Shown here: positions 26,710-36,023 of the stretch, one piece after another
How positions within the stretch are numbered: position 1 is the first letter of the stretch
Layout: each line of letters starts with the position of its first letter
NCBI GenBank assembly: GCA_016178015.1
Contig: JACOUB010000005.1
Location: 31,793-95,792, forward strand
DNA length: 64,000 nucleotides
Direction of reading: 5' to 3'
From: Methylocystis sp.
Lineage (GTDB): Bacteria > Pseudomonadota > Alphaproteobacteria > Rhizobiales > Beijerinckiaceae
The notes under the pieces: generated by a model
Database searches by the model: none
The model's input: the letters and a program-made list of their open reading frames with translations, nothing else
What the model was told of the DNA's origin: nothing
Program-made: the position numbers and the translations under genes

Positions 26710-26836
26710 GGTTCCCTCATGCCTCAAGGAGCCCGCGCAGCGGGCGTCTCGAAGGACGAGGGAACCGTGCATCTGGCGTTTGACTCTCCCCCTCGTGCTT
26801 CGAGACGGCGGCTTCGCCGCCTCCTCAGCATGAGGG
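26710..26836. repeat. family C palindromes (two stems) after the copper cluster
   Basis: The first element, 26710-26766, has ends GGTTCCCTC/GAGGGAACC around CCCGCGCAGCGGG. The second, 26789-26836, has CCCTCGTGCTTCGAGACG joined to GGCGGCTTCGCCGCC and ends near CAGCATGAGGG. This is the widespread alphaproteobacterial repeat whose ends read CCTCATcctGAGGAGC. It lies between convergent copper and nif transcripts. Confidence 0.75.
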
Positions 26837-26862
26837 CGGGGGTTTGATCGGCGCCGCGCGCG

Positions 26863-27072
26863 TCACTCACTCAGTTTTCGCGCTTCGACGGTAATCGGCA
26901 GAGCGGTCTGAGCCGCCAAATCCGGCAACTGCAATTTCCAGCCGTTGGCGAGGGTGACGACGCCGCCCCACAAGTGCGGATGTTCCATCGCGACGATCGG
27001 TTCTTCGAGGTCTTTCTTCGGCACATAGGCCGAAAGAACGCCCTCGGAGCTTCTACGGATCATGACTTTCAA
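26863..27072 (-). CDS. nifT: nitrogen fixation protein NifT/FixU
   Basis: A 69-aa protein that matches NifT/FixU throughout: [29 protein letters not shown] and LPITVEARKL. The family's precise role is unknown; it accompanies nifB and nifZ in alphaproteobacteria. The start is probably TTG 27072, giving the usual MKVMIRR beginning with GAGG six bases upstream. It overlaps the nifZ end; an ATG at 27063 would drop three conserved residues. Confidence 0.93.
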   Translation of the reverse strand: MKVMIRRSSEGVLSAYVPKKDLEEPIVAMEHPHLWGGVVTLANGWKLQLPDLAAQTALPITVEARKLSE

Positions 27073-27370
27073 GCAGCGCCTCGTTGGGTTGATGGTTGGC
27101 GCTCGACAACGCCTCGAGCTCTTTGCGCTTCATTCCGACGCGGCGGCCGGTTTCGATGAATTCGACGCCGTAGATATAAAACCGCTGCAAGAACGTGCCG
27201 ATGCTGACGACATAGCCTTCCGCGCCCTTCGTCACCAGAATGTCGCCGACATCCTTGCCAGGGAAGGTCCCGTCGTTCCTCACCGTGCGGCGGGCGCGCA
27301 CCTTGTCGCCGTAATCATAGACCGGAGGCCCGTCGAGTTCGACGACATCGCTGTCCCGGCTGACGTTCAC
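27053..27370 (-). CDS. nifZ: nitrogen fixation protein NifZ
   Basis: A 105-aa NifZ-domain protein containing [20 protein letters not shown] and [13 protein letters not shown]. NifZ helps the second P-cluster of the MoFe protein to form. It starts at GTG 27370, overlapping the ferredoxin stop by four bases, and its end overlaps nifT. It is part of the nifB-fdxN-nifZ-nifT transcript. Confidence 0.93.
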   Translation of the reverse strand: MNVSRDSDVVELDGPPVYDYGDKVRARRTVRNDGTFPGKDVGDILVTKGAEGYVVSIGTFLQRFYIYGVEFIETGRRVGMKRKELEALSSANHQPNEALLESHDP

Positions 27371-27597
27371 GCCGCGCTCCCGGCCTGATAGCGCGGGTAG
27401 GACGCGTCGATGATGCAGGTGTTGTCGACCGGGCAGACCGCGACGCATTGCGCGACGTCGAAATAGCCGATGCATTCGGTGCATTTTTTCGAATTGATGA
27501 TAAAGACTCCGTTTTTTTCCCTAATCGCCACGTTTGGGCATTCGGCTTCGCACGCCGAACACGACGTGCATTGCGAGGCGACGATCTTGTAAGCCAT
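27367..27597 (-). CDS. fdxN: 2[4Fe-4S] ferredoxin, nif-associated (FdxN type)
   Basis: A 76-aa ferredoxin. It has [12 protein letters not shown] (first cluster) and [18 protein letters not shown] (second cluster, with the longer insert between Cys 2 and 3 typical of nif ferredoxins). It donates low-potential electrons, probably to NifB or nitrogenase. It starts at ATG 27595-27597, 38 bases after nifB. Confidence 0.95.
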   Translation of the reverse strand: MAYKIVASQCTSCSACEAECPNVAIREKNGVFIINSKKCTECIGYFDVAQCVAVCPVDNTCIIDASYPRYQAGSAA

Positions 27598-27635
27598 TTT
27601 ATTGCTCCTCCTTCGAGCGTTGGCAGGGTCGAACG

Positions 27636-29201
27636 TCAGGCCGAGACGAAAGCGCCCTGACGAATGCGGGCGTCGCCGCGCGCCGCGGGGGCGACTTCGC
27701 CGCGCTTCAAGCGATCGAGATAGTCCTTGAAGTAGAGAATCGCGGACTGCTCGATGAATTCGAACGCATAGCGTTCGACCGGCTCGATTCCGGCGGCGAT
27801 CAAACTGTCCCTGGGGCAGTGGCCGATCTTGGCGACGAACACGGCGGCGCAATCGTTGATGGCGCCAATGATCGTATCGAGACTGCCCTCTTCGCCATAA
27901 CCGCCCTGGCAATAGTGATCGACGCGGCGATGGCCGACGAACTTTGCGCCCCTTGCGCCAAGTTCATAGATTTGGAACTCTTTCGCATGGCCGAAATGTT
28001 CGTTGATGCGTCCGCCGCCCTTCGTCGCGACGGCGACCAGAATTCTCACGTCGGTGGCTTCGCCGGCGAGCGTCTCAAGTTCCGCATGCTTGGCGGCGAT
28101 GTTCTTGGCGGCGATGTTGGCGAGGCGCTGTTGCTCGAGCTTGTTCTGATAGGCGCGGCGCTGCTTGATGTCATAAGAGACATCCATCGCCATGATCTTC
28201 TGGATCGTGAATTCGCCGCTGCGGTCTTCGCCGAGCAGGCCGACGGCGTCGGCGCGGCACTGCCGGCAATGCCGCATCATCGTCATTTCGCCTTCGCAAC
28301 GGTCCTGCAGAGCCTTGAGCTCATGCGCCGAGGGAGCGCGCTGGCCGTTGCGGCCGTAGGCCGTGCCGTGCTCGGGAGCGGAAATGAGCGGCATGATGTT
28401 ATGCAAGAATGCGCCGCGCGATTTTACCGCCTTGTTCACCTCGACGAGGTGCTCATCGTTGACGCCGGGGATCATCACCGAATTCACCTTGCACAAGACG
28501 CCGCGTTCGGTCAGCATCTCGAGGCCCTGCAATTGACGCTCGCTGAGAATCTTGGCGGCTTCCTTGCCGGCGACGCGCTTGTGCTTCCAGAATATCCACG
28601 GGTAGATTTGTGCGCCGACCTCCGGGTCGATCATATTGATGGTGATCGTCACGTGATCGACGTTGAACGTCTTGATGACGTCGATGTAATCGGGCAGCGC
28701 CAGGCCGTTCGTCGACAGACACAGCTTGATGTCCGGCGCGGCCTTCGCAACCAGCTCGAAGGTTTTGAACGTCTTTGCCGGATTGGCGAGCGGATCGCCA
28801 GGCCCCGCAACGCCGAGCACGGTCATTTGCGGAATGGCGGAAGCGACGGCGAGCACCTTTTGCGCGGCTTGCTCGGGGTTGAGCTTCTCGCTGACGACGC
28901 CCGGCCGCGATTCGTTGGCGCAATCATATTTGCGGTTGCAGTAGTTGCACTGGATGTTGCAGGCCGGCGCGACGGCGACATGCATGCGCGCATAGTGATG
29001 ATGCGCTTCTTCGCTGTAGCAGGGATGGGTCTTCACCTTCTCCCAAATTTCGGGGGCGAGACGTTTTTGCCCGGCGCCAGAACCGCAACGCGCCTTGCCG
29101 CCGCCGCCATCCGCGCCGCAGCCTTGGCGTTCGGCGACCGCTTGCACGACGTCGTCGAACGCTTCGGCGGCGCCGACATCGAAGGCGCGAAAGTCATCCA
29201 T
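27636..29201 (-). CDS. nifB: nitrogenase cofactor biosynthesis protein NifB
   Basis: A 521-aa radical-SAM enzyme with a C-terminal NafY/NifX-like domain (from about residue 380). The SAM cluster is CNIQCNYC (Cys81, 85, 88), and the GVAGPGDPL and STNGLALP motifs follow. NifB builds NifB-co, the 8Fe-9S-C precursor of FeMo-co. ATG 29201 has GTGAGGAG upstream. Transcription should start from the sigma-54 promoter at 29269-29283. Confidence 0.97.
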   Translation of the reverse strand: MDDFRAFDVGAAEAFDDVVQAVAERQGCGADGGGGKARCGSGAGQKRLAPEIWEKVKTHPCYSEEAHHHYARMHVAVAPACNIQCNYCNRKYDCANESRPGVVSEKLNPEQAAQKVLAVASAIPQMTVLGVAGPGDPLANPAKTFKTFELVAKAAPDIKLCLSTNGLALPDYIDVIKTFNVDHVTITINMIDPEVGAQIYPWIFWKHKRVAGKEAAKILSERQLQGLEMLTERGVLCKVNSVMIPGVNDEHLVEVNKAVKSRGAFLHNIMPLISAPEHGTAYGRNGQRAPSAHELKALQDRCEGEMTMMRHCRQCRADAVGLLGEDRSGEFTIQKIMAMDVSYDIKQRRAYQNKLEQQRLANIAAKNIAAKHAELETLAGEATDVRILVAVATKGGGRINEHFGHAKEFQIYELGARGAKFVGHRRVDHYCQGGYGEEGSLDTIIGAINDCAAVFVAKIGHCPRDSLIAAGIEPVERYAFEFIEQSAILYFKDYLDRLKRGEVAPAARGDARIRQGAFVSA

Positions 29202-29268
29202 CCTGGCTCCTCACGAGTGAACGGTTGCGAGCCTCGCGCAACGCAGTCACAGGGTCGCCATAGCGGCA

Positions 29269-29283
29269 GCAACAACCGTGCCA
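29269..29283 (-). promoter_or_regulatory. sigma-54 promoter of the nifB operon
   Basis: On the - strand TGGCAC (29283-29278), five bases, then TTGC (29272-29269): a full match to the RpoN -24/-12 consensus with GG and GC at the correct spacing. It lies about 68 bases upstream of the nifB ATG. Confidence 0.85.
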
Positions 29284-29359
29284 TGGCCGAAAACGGTTAT
29301 AATTACTTGTAAATACACGATAACGTCCTTGCGCGGCAGCAGCAGGCCACGGAACGGCT

Positions 29360-29375
29360 TGTCCTTAAGGCGACA
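29360..29375. promoter_or_regulatory. NifA upstream activator site
   Basis: TGT-N10-ACA (TGTCCTTAAGGCGACA) lies about 80 bases upstream of the sigma-54 promoter, the expected position for NifA bound upstream and looped to RNA polymerase. The core CCTTAAGG is itself palindromic. Confidence 0.7.
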
Positions 29376-29562
29376 TCTTTTGCGTTGTCGCCCGCCCGCT
29401 CAACACCAGCTTAAGGTCAGCAGGTCGAGCGGCGCGCTCTGGCCGCCGCAAAATTCGGCAGGCGCCGCTGCGGCGCGCTTCGCCCTGTTCGCTTTGCAGG
29501 CGCTGAACTCGGGCGTGACGCTCTCTGCCACGCGCCGTTGCGAACGTTGCAGAAAGGGCGCG

Positions 29563-29588
29563 CCCCTCTCCCCGCTTGCGGGGAGAGG
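29563..29588. repeat. family A-type palindrome (CTCTCCCCGC arms)
   Basis: Arms CCTCTCCCCGC and GCGGGGAGAGG around TT. A sister copy lies at 29757-29782. Confidence 0.8.
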
Positions 29589-29756
29589 TTGGGTGAGGGG
29601 CCAGGGGATTAGCGTAACGCTTAGGAGCGCACAAGCATCGGCGACGTATCACCAATGACGAAAATATCAAGGAAACGAGAGTGTTCTGCATGGTGGGCCC
29701 CTCCGCCGCGATGCGATCGTTCGAAGATCGCGGCCAATCGCCCAGCCCCTCACCTC

Positions 29757-29782
29757 ACCTCTCCCCGCAGGCGGGGAGAGGT
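29757..29782. repeat. family A-type palindrome (CTCTCCCCGC arms)
   Basis: Arms ACCTCTCCCCGC and GCGGGGAGAGGT around AG. It is about 100 bases upstream of the nifA start. Confidence 0.8.
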
Positions 29783-29879
29783 GGCGGCAACGCGCCGCCT
29801 CGAAAGAACCATTTCGAATCGGCACGTTAATTGCAGGACGCTTGGCGCTTATTCCCTCCCATATCGTCAGGCACGATCG

Positions 29880-31547
29880 ATGGGATATGAACCCGGCGCC
29901 AGCATGAATACCGCGCGGCTTCGCGCATTCGACCCGGGCGAATCCGTCCTGGTCGGAATCTATGAAATCTCCAAGCTGCTCGCCTCCCCCAATCGGCTGG
30001 AAAAAACCTTGGCCGGCGTGCTGGCGCTGCTGTCGAGCTTTCTCGACATGCGGCATGGCCTCATCGCCCTTCTGGACGCGCAGGGCGAGCCTGAGATCGT
30101 CGTCGGCTCGGGATGGAGCGAGATCAACGCCGAGACCTATTTCCGACGTCTGCCCGAACGCGCCGTCGGACAGATCGTGGCGACCAAAATGCCGTTGGTC
30201 GTGGAAAACGTCGCCGCCTCGCCGATGTTCGAAGGATCCGACATCGCCGAATGGGGACCGACCGACGGCACGCCGTTTTCGCTGATCGGCGTCCCCATCA
30301 AGGATGGCGACGTCGTCGTCGGGACGTTGACAATAGATCGTGTCCATAGCGCGCACTGGTCCATCCGTTTCGATCACGATGTGCGCTTTCTGACCATGAT
30401 CGCCAATCTGGTCGGGCAGACCTTGCGTCTGCATCAGCTCATCGCCCGCGATCGCCAGCGGTTGATGCAGGAGAAAGCGCGCATCGAAAAAGGCGATCGG
30501 CCCGCGCATGCCGAGCAAAAATTCGACGGCATCAAGGGCATCGTCGGCAACAGTCCAGCGATACGGTCGGTAGTCGAGAAAATCCGCATCGTCGCCAAGG
30601 CCAAATCGACGGTTTTGTTGCGCGGCGAATCTGGGACCGGCAAGGAGCTGTTCGCGGCGGCCATTCACAATCTCTCGCCGCGCCACGCCAAGCCGTTCGT
30701 GAAATTGAATTGCGCGGCGCTGCCGGAAAGCGTGCTCGAATCCGAGCTCTTCGGCCATGAACGCGGCGCCTTTACGGGCGCGGCGGCGCTGCGCAAGGGC
30801 CGTTTCGAACTGGCCGACGGCGGCACGCTGTTTCTCGATGAAATCGGCGACATCACGCCGGCCTTTCAGGCCAAGCTGCTGCGCGTTCTCCAGGAAGGCG
30901 AATTCGAACGCGTCGGCGGCGCGCGCACGATAAAGGCAGACATACGGTTCGTCTGCGCGACCAATCGCAATCTCGAAGAGGCCGTGCAGAGCGGCGCATT
31001 CCGCGCCGATCTCTACTACCGCATCAGCGTCGTGCCGATCTTCTTGCCGCCGCTGCGCGAGCGCAAAGGCGATCTCGCAGAGCTCGCCAATGAGTTCCTG
31101 CGCCGCTTCAACGCGGAACAAAACGCCCATTTGAGCTTGTCGGAATCGGCGACGGCCGTGCTGGGCGAATGTCGTTTTCCGGGCAACATCCGGGAACTCG
31201 AGAATTGCGTCGTGCGCACCGCGACGCTGGCGCGCGGGCAAGCCATCGTCGATAAGGACTTTTCCTGCCGCAACGATGGCTGCCTGTCCTCGGTGCTGTG
31301 GAACGGCTCGCGAGAGCACGCCATCGGTTCGCCGAGCGTCATGCCGCAGCCGCTCGTTTCCAAACCCGTTGGCGCCGAAACCCCTGTCGCGATCGGCTCC
31401 GATCGGCGTTCGGAGCGGGGCCAGCTCATCGAGGCGATGGAGCAGGCCGGATGGGTGAAGGCGAAAGCGGCGCGGCTGCTCGGCCTGACGCCGCGTCAGA
31501 TCGCCTATGCCTTGCAAAAGCACGCCATTCCGGTGAAAAGATTTTAG
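29880..31547 (+). CDS. nifA: transcriptional activator NifA
   Basis: A 555-aa sigma-54 activator. It has an N-terminal GAF domain (about residues 25-175), an AAA+ domain with GESGTGKE and the sigma-54 contact loop GAFTGA, and a Fis-type helix-turn-helix at the end ([18 protein letters not shown]). Cys431, Cys443, Cys463 and Cys468 make the C-x11-C-x19-C-x4-C pattern of oxygen-sensitive alphaproteobacterial NifA. I chose ATG 29880; ATG 29904 is possible but has no ribosome-binding site. It should activate the nifB operon through the site at 29360. Confidence 0.96.
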   Translation: MGYEPGASMNTARLRAFDPGESVLVGIYEISKLLASPNRLEKTLAGVLALLSSFLDMRHGLIALLDAQGEPEIVVGSGWSEINAETYFRRLPERAVGQIVATKMPLVVENVAASPMFEGSDIAEWGPTDGTPFSLIGVPIKDGDVVVGTLTIDRVHSAHWSIRFDHDVRFLTMIANLVGQTLRLHQLIARDRQRLMQEKARIEKGDRPAHAEQKFDGIKGIVGNSPAIRSVVEKIRIVAKAKSTVLLRGESGTGKELFAAAIHNLSPRHAKPFVKLNCAALPESVLESELFGHERGAFTGAAALRKGRFELADGGTLFLDEIGDITPAFQAKLLRVLQEGEFERVGGARTIKADIRFVCATNRNLEEAVQSGAFRADLYYRISVVPIFLPPLRERKGDLAELANEFLRRFNAEQNAHLSLSESATAVLGECRFPGNIRELENCVVRTATLARGQAIVDKDFSCRNDGCLSSVLWNGSREHAIGSPSVMPQPLVSKPVGAETPVAIGSDRRSERGQLIEAMEQAGWVKAKAARLLGLTPRQIAYALQKHAIPVKRF

Positions 31548-31659
31548 CGCGCCGGTCCGGGTTCAGACAGATATGAGACGGCTCGTCGCCATCGGATGAA
31601 TGGCGGACCCTGACGGCAATTGTCGAGCCGTTGCGTCTGGGACCTTCGCTAGGAGCGCA

Positions 31660-31687
31660 TTGACGGGTTAGCTAAGTTAGCTATATT
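31660..31687 (+). promoter_or_regulatory. promoter and operator of the Phd/PIN toxin-antitoxin pair
   Basis: TTGACG (31660-31665) and TATATT (31682-31687) are 16 bases apart. Two 9-bp direct repeats, GTTAGCTAA (31667-31675) and GTTAGCTAT (31676-31684), fill the spacer. They are placed as an autoregulatory operator for the antitoxin. Confidence 0.6.
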
Positions 31688-31717
31688 GTCAATCCGCAAC
31701 CAGCCTTTGCGTCCGTC

Positions 31718-31993
31718 ATGTCCGTCACCAACATCCACGCCGCCAAGACCAATTTGTCGAAGCTCATCGATGCGGCTCTCCGCGGCGAGGAGGTCATTAT
31801 CGCCAAGTCTGGCAAGCCGATTGTCAAGCTGATCGCGGTCGAGCCGCCGAAGCTTGCGATCGACCGCAAGAAATTCTTTGGCGCTTTGAAGGGTCAGTTC
31901 GGGTTCGATTGGGACGAGTGGAAACGGATGGATCGGGAAATCGAGCGCCTCTTCAACGAAGGCCAAATCTTTCCTGAACGATCGTCGCAATGA
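31718..31993 (+). CDS. Phd/YefM family antitoxin
   Basis: A 91-aa antitoxin with the Phd/YefM N-terminal DNA-binding half (NIHAAKTNLSKLIDAALRGEEVIIAKSGKPIVKL) and a toxin-binding C-terminal tail. It overlaps the PIN toxin by ATGA. The protein would neutralise the RNase and repress its own promoter, where two direct repeats lie. Confidence 0.92.
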   Translation: MSVTNIHAAKTNLSKLIDAALRGEEVIIAKSGKPIVKLIAVEPPKLAIDRKKFFGALKGQFGFDWDEWKRMDREIERLFNEGQIFPERSSQ

Positions 31994-32370
31994 ATCTCCT
32001 CGTCGATACCCATGTCTTGATCTGGACGCTCGACGGCGCAGCTGATCTTTCCAATTCGGCGCGCGACGCTTTAGAGAAAGAAGACAACACGCTGTTCGTG
32101 AGCGTCGCGACTGTTTGGGAGGCTGAAATCAAGGCCGCATTGCGAAAGCTGCCTCTGCCCGGCCGATTCATGGAATTGACGCGAGCGCTGGCGTCGGGAG
32201 GACTGATCGCCATCGATACGGATGATGCAGTAACCGCCGCACGCTTACCACTCCATCACGGCGATCCGTTCGACCGGATGCTGATCGCGCACGCGCTGCG
32301 CCATGAACTCACGATCGTAACGCATGATCGCGTTTTCGGCCGTTACGCCGTGCCGGTCATGTGGGCGTGA
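31990..32370 (+). CDS. PIN-domain toxin (VapC-like ribonuclease)
   Basis: A 126-aa PIN-domain protein. The acidic residues of the active site are visible: Asp6 in LLVDTHVLIW, Glu42/44 in VWEAEIK, and Asp97 in DPFDRMLIAHAL. It is expected to cut RNA when freed from the antitoxin. It forms a complete module with the upstream antitoxin. Confidence 0.92.
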   Translation: MNLLVDTHVLIWTLDGAADLSNSARDALEKEDNTLFVSVATVWEAEIKAALRKLPLPGRFMELTRALASGGLIAIDTDDAVTAARLPLHHGDPFDRMLIAHALRHELTIVTHDRVFGRYAVPVMWA

Positions 32371-32399
32371 GCGGCGACAAGGGAATAAGCGAGCCGCCA

Positions 32400-32508
32400 T
32401 GATCTATCGTTCCGCGAGATCTGTGGCGGCAAGCCGAGAGCGGCGGCCTCTGCGAGGGCGGTCGCGTCTCGGCCTCGACAGCCGGCGCGACTTCATGGGG
32501 GCGCCGTC
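32400..32508 (+). pseudogene. possible remnant of a DUF952-type gene upstream of pyrD
   Basis: From ATG 32400 the reading MIYRSA, then after a one-base frame change DLWRQAESGGLCEGGRV, resembles the beginning of DUF952 proteins (MIY..., W..A...G). These often sit just before pyrD in Hyphomicrobiales. The rest of the family, including the DGFIHLS motif, is missing. The call is tentative because the stretch is short. Confidence 0.25.
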
Positions 32509-33573
32509 ATGATCGGCGCATTGGGCGATTTCGCCATGTCGATGCTGCGCCGCCTCGATCCGGAGGACGCGCATCGCGCCACCATCGCGGCGTTGCGACT
32601 GACGCCGCCGCGAACGCCTGCGCGCGACGATCCGCGCCTGGCGGTGCGCGCCTTCGGCCTCGACTTTCCAAACCCGGTGGGCGTCGCGGCCGGCCTCGAC
32701 AAGGACGCCGAGGTCGCCGACGCGCTGCTCGCGCTCGGTTTCGGTTGCGTGGAGGTCGGAACGCTCACCCCCCTGGCGCAGCCGGGCAATCCGCGTCCGC
32801 GCCTCTTTCGCCTGAACGAGGACCGCGCCGTCGTCAATCGTTACGGCTTCAACAATGGCGGCTACGCGCCAGCGCTCGCGCGCTTGACCAAGCGTCGCGC
32901 CCCGGGAATCGTCGGCGTCAATATCGGCCCCAACAAGGATTCTTCCGATCGCATCGCCGATTATGTTCGCGGCGTCGAATATTTTTCCGACGTCGCGAGC
33001 TATTTTACCATCAATGTATCCTCGCCCAATACGCCGGGGTTGCGCGATCTGCAGGAGCCGGCAGTGTTGGACGAGCTGCTGGCGCGCGTGCTCGACGCGC
33101 GCGAGCGCGCCACGGTTCCGCGCCCTGTGCTCTTGAAGATCGCCCCCGATCTCTCGCTGGCGCAGCTCGATGACATCGTGCGCGCAGCGCGCAAGCGCCG
33201 CATCGACGCCATGATCGTATCGAACACGACGCTGTCGCGGCCGGCTTCGCTTCGTTCTCCAGCGGCAAAGGAAAGCGGCGGACTGTCGGGCGCGCCGTTG
33301 TTGGCGCTGGCGACGCGCATGTTGGCGGCGACATTCTTGCGCGTGGAGGGTCAGTTTCCGCTCATCGGCGTAGGCGGCGTCGATTGCGCCGCGGCCGCGT
33401 TCGCCAAGATCGAAGCCGGCGCCAGTCTCGTGCAGCTATACACCGCTCTGGTATTCGAAGGCCCCAGCCTCGTCGCGCGCATCAAGCAGGGATTGGCGGC
33501 GCGGCTGGAGATGGAAAAGACCTCGCTCGCCGCCTGTGTCGGCCGCCGCGCCGAGTTTTATGCACGGGATTGA
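32509..33573 (+). CDS. pyrD: dihydroorotate dehydrogenase (quinone), class 2
   Basis: A 354-aa membrane-associated flavoprotein that oxidises dihydroorotate to orotate with ubiquinone in pyrimidine synthesis. It has an N-terminal amphipathic segment, VEVGTLTPLAQPGNPRPR, NRYGFNNGGY, NIGPNKDS, and FTINVSSPNTPGLRDLQ with the catalytic Ser. The length and N-terminal extension mark class 2. Confidence 0.97.
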   Translation: MIGALGDFAMSMLRRLDPEDAHRATIAALRLTPPRTPARDDPRLAVRAFGLDFPNPVGVAAGLDKDAEVADALLALGFGCVEVGTLTPLAQPGNPRPRLFRLNEDRAVVNRYGFNNGGYAPALARLTKRRAPGIVGVNIGPNKDSSDRIADYVRGVEYFSDVASYFTINVSSPNTPGLRDLQEPAVLDELLARVLDARERATVPRPVLLKIAPDLSLAQLDDIVRAARKRRIDAMIVSNTTLSRPASLRSPAAKESGGLSGAPLLALATRMLAATFLRVEGQFPLIGVGGVDCAAAAFAKIEAGASLVQLYTALVFEGPSLVARIKQGLAARLEMEKTSLAACVGRRAEFYARD

Positions 33574-33603
33574 CGCGCCGCGCGCTTCGCGCGCCATCAG
33601 CTC

Positions 33604-34293
33604 TCAATGTGCCGAGGGACCGCGCAACAACGGCAGGGCCAGAAAATACAGCGCCGCCAGGACGAGGGCCGCCTTGACGCCGAACGTCGCGCCGGCAAGG
33701 CCTTGATCCAACGCCACGATCGCGGCGACGGCCCACAGCGCGGTCACTGTGATGGTGGCAGGACGAAAACGGGCGACGCGCAGCGGATGCGCGAAGACGA
33801 CCGGCGCGAACATCAAAAGAGCGGCGGCGATGATGACGAGCGCGCACCAAACGGGCGGCGGCCGCAGGATCATCAGATAGAACAGCAGAAAATTCCATGC
33901 CGCCGGAAAGCCGCGAAACCACAAGTCTTTGGTCTTCATGCGCCGATCGGCGAAATAAAGCGCCGAAGCCGCGCTAACGAAGCAGCCGAGCGCCATCGCA
34001 TGAGGCGGCTCGAGCAGGCCGGAGCGCCACAGAGCGACCATCGGCACGACGACATAGGCGAGAAAATCGACGACCAGATCGAGCAGCGCGCCATCGATGT
34101 GCGGAACGGTCTCGGCAACCTTGAAGCGGCGCGCCAGGGCGCCGTCCACGGCGTCGACCAGCAGGGCCAGACCCAGCCAGGCGAACATGACCGTAAAGCG
34201 CCCCTCGATCGCCGAAAACAGCGCCAGCAGCCCCAGCGCGGCGCCGCTGGCGGTGAAGGCATGAACGCAAAAGCCTTTGATACGCGAGAGCAT
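33604..34293 (-). CDS. pcs: phosphatidylcholine synthase
   Basis: A 229-aa membrane CDP-alcohol phosphotransferase with about seven membrane segments. The Pcs version of the active-site motif is present: DAVDGALARR, then PHIDGALLDLVVD with its three spaced aspartates. It makes phosphatidylcholine directly from CDP-diacylglycerol and choline. ATG 34293 (MLSRIKGFCVHAFTASG) matches the usual N-terminus; a TTG at 34353 would add 20 residues of doubtful value. Confidence 0.9.
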   Translation of the reverse strand: MLSRIKGFCVHAFTASGAALGLLALFSAIEGRFTVMFAWLGLALLVDAVDGALARRFKVAETVPHIDGALLDLVVDFLAYVVVPMVALWRSGLLEPPHAMALGCFVSAASALYFADRRMKTKDLWFRGFPAAWNFLLFYLMILRPPPVWCALVIIAAALLMFAPVVFAHPLRVARFRPATITVTALWAVAAIVALDQGLAGATFGVKAALVLAALYFLALPLLRGPSAH

Positions 34294-34427
34294 CGGCCGT
34301 GCAGGAAATCGAGAGACGACGCCGAACGGACAGACCTCGCCCGCCGGCGGCAACGAGACGCAGACGATGCAGTTTTCGTTGGCGCGCGCAAGCGCTATAA
34401 GAGGTCTTTAATCGGAGATCGACAGCC

Positions 34428-35702
34428 ATGGCGCTCGACCACGTGGAATGCCCTCAAACGATAAAGACGCAGATGCTGGTCGCGGGAGCCGGCTCGACCG
34501 GCATCGCCGCCGCCCTGGCGTTCGCCCGCGCCGGCTTTTCCGTGACGCTGGCCGGGCGATTCCCTTCCCCTCTGGCCGGGCGCACCGTGGCGCTGTTTGA
34601 GGCGTCGCTGCGTTTCTTGGACGCCTTGGGCGTTCTTGACGAGGTGAGGGCGAAATCCTGTCCGTTGGCGACGATCCATATGATCGACGACACGGACCAG
34701 CTCCTCCCGGTCCCGGACCTGCGACTGTCCGCCGAGGAGATCGATCTGGCGGCCTTCGGCCTCAATATCACCAACGACGATCTCGCCGCGGTTCTCACCG
34801 CACATGCGAAAAAAGCGAAGGCTTTCGACATCATCGAGGCCGACATCGCCGATTACGATTTCGAGGACGACGGCGCGACGGCGATCCTGGCCGACGGCAG
34901 GCGTATCGAAGCCGAGTTTCTCATCGCCTCCGATGGGCGCGCCAGCAAGGCGCGCGCCGCCGCCGGCATCGACACCAAGGAATGGACCTATCCGCAGGTC
35001 GCCTTGACCCTGTTGCTCTCGCATGAATTGCCGCACGACAATATCTCGACGGAATATCACACGCGCAGCGGCCCGTTCACCCTGGTTCCCCTGCGCGGGC
35101 GCGAAGGCGCGCCCAATCGCTCCAGCCTCGTGTGGCTGATGCATATGCGTGACGCGCGGCGGCGGCTCGCCAAACCGCGCGAGGCGCTCGAATACGAGAT
35201 CGAGGATTACGCCAAGTCCGAACTCGGCGCGATGAAGATCGACAGCGACATCGGCCAATTCCGTATGGGCGGGATGCAGGTCTCGAAGTTCACGGCGGGG
35301 CGCCTCGCTCTGGTCGGCGAGACGTGCCATATCTTCCCGCCGATCGGCGCGCAGGGCCTCAACCTCAGCCTGCGCGACGTGGCCGATCTCGAAGATTGTC
35401 TTTCGAGCGTCGATCTTGGCAACGAAAAGGAACTCGCGCGCGCGTTGACGCGTTATGAGCGCCACCGACGGGCCGACATCGGCTTGCGCACTCATGGCGT
35501 CGATCTCCTCAATCGTTCGCTGATCCTCCCCTATCTGCCGGTGGACTTGCTGCGTGGCGCCGGCTTCGTCGCCATGACGGCGATTGGCCCGTTCCGCCGC
35601 GCCGTGATGCGCGAAGGCGTGCTGCCGCATCTCGTCTTGCCGCGCTTGATGCGCAAAGACGAGCAGCGCCCGCAGCACGCGAGAGACAGTCGATTGGCTT
35701 GA
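34428..35702 (+). CDS. UbiH/UbiF/COQ6-family FAD monooxygenase
   Basis: A 424-aa flavin hydroxylase. It has an N-terminal dinucleotide fold GAGSTGIAAAL, the internal ASDGRASKAR (DG motif) and GRLALVGETCHIFPPIGAQGLNLSLRD for the FAD ribityl site, where the usual GD is GE. It is probably a ring hydroxylase of ubiquinone synthesis; which ring position it acts on cannot be told. It is divergent from pcs. Confidence 0.85.
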   Translation: MALDHVECPQTIKTQMLVAGAGSTGIAAALAFARAGFSVTLAGRFPSPLAGRTVALFEASLRFLDALGVLDEVRAKSCPLATIHMIDDTDQLLPVPDLRLSAEEIDLAAFGLNITNDDLAAVLTAHAKKAKAFDIIEADIADYDFEDDGATAILADGRRIEAEFLIASDGRASKARAAAGIDTKEWTYPQVALTLLLSHELPHDNISTEYHTRSGPFTLVPLRGREGAPNRSSLVWLMHMRDARRRLAKPREALEYEIEDYAKSELGAMKIDSDIGQFRMGGMQVSKFTAGRLALVGETCHIFPPIGAQGLNLSLRDVADLEDCLSSVDLGNEKELARALTRYERHRRADIGLRTHGVDLLNRSLILPYLPVDLLRGAGFVAMTAIGPFRRAVMREGVLPHLVLPRLMRKDEQRPQHARDSRLA

Positions 35703-36023
35703 CGCTCTCTAAGCGCGGCGCCGTCTCGGCGCTGCGCGCCCGCCCAATGGGCGCCAACGCACAGCGGCGGTCGTCGACAGGAGCGCGCGGTTCAGCATAC
35801 GCTGCGCCGCGTCCAGAGACGTTTAAGCAACAAAGCATCATCTTGATTTTCATAGATAATTGATCAGCGGTGCGCCTTTCTTCTGTCTCGACAGGCCGCA
35901 CATAAATCACTATTGTAGCAAAAGAAGAGACAGCCCGGCGCACGTTCCGACGGCGAGGACGGGAAGGCTCACGCAAGAGGTCGGGCGCGTCAAAAAAACC
36001 GCGTGAGAGAAGTCGAGGGGGCG
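35703..36023. other. intergenic region between the monooxygenase and the PAS kinase-like gene
   Basis: No gene. GC-rich inverted sequence near 35718-35760 gives way to an AT-rich patch (35820-35930) that probably carries the promoter of the downstream gene. No specific operator is recognised. Confidence 0.4.

Larger units (their letters stand above)
29202..29879. other. nifB-nifA divergent control region
   Basis: No gene. It contains the sigma-54 promoter and NifA site for nifB, then two family A-type palindromes (29563-29588 and 29757-29782). I could not recognise the promoter that drives nifA; it should lie between about 29780 and 29880. Confidence 0.6.

Noticed and set aside
27534..29312. 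A 592-codon frame antisense to nifB
   Set aside because: nifB on the other strand is certain and this frame has no recognisable domain.
29370..29395. A second NifA-like site, ACA-N10-TGT
   Set aside because: The half-sites are in reversed order (ACA first), which is not the NifA consensus TGT-N10-ACA.
29667..31523. A 618-codon frame antisense to nifA
   Set aside because: It mirrors the codon structure of nifA in GC-rich DNA; composition is Arg/Gly-rich and no domain is present.
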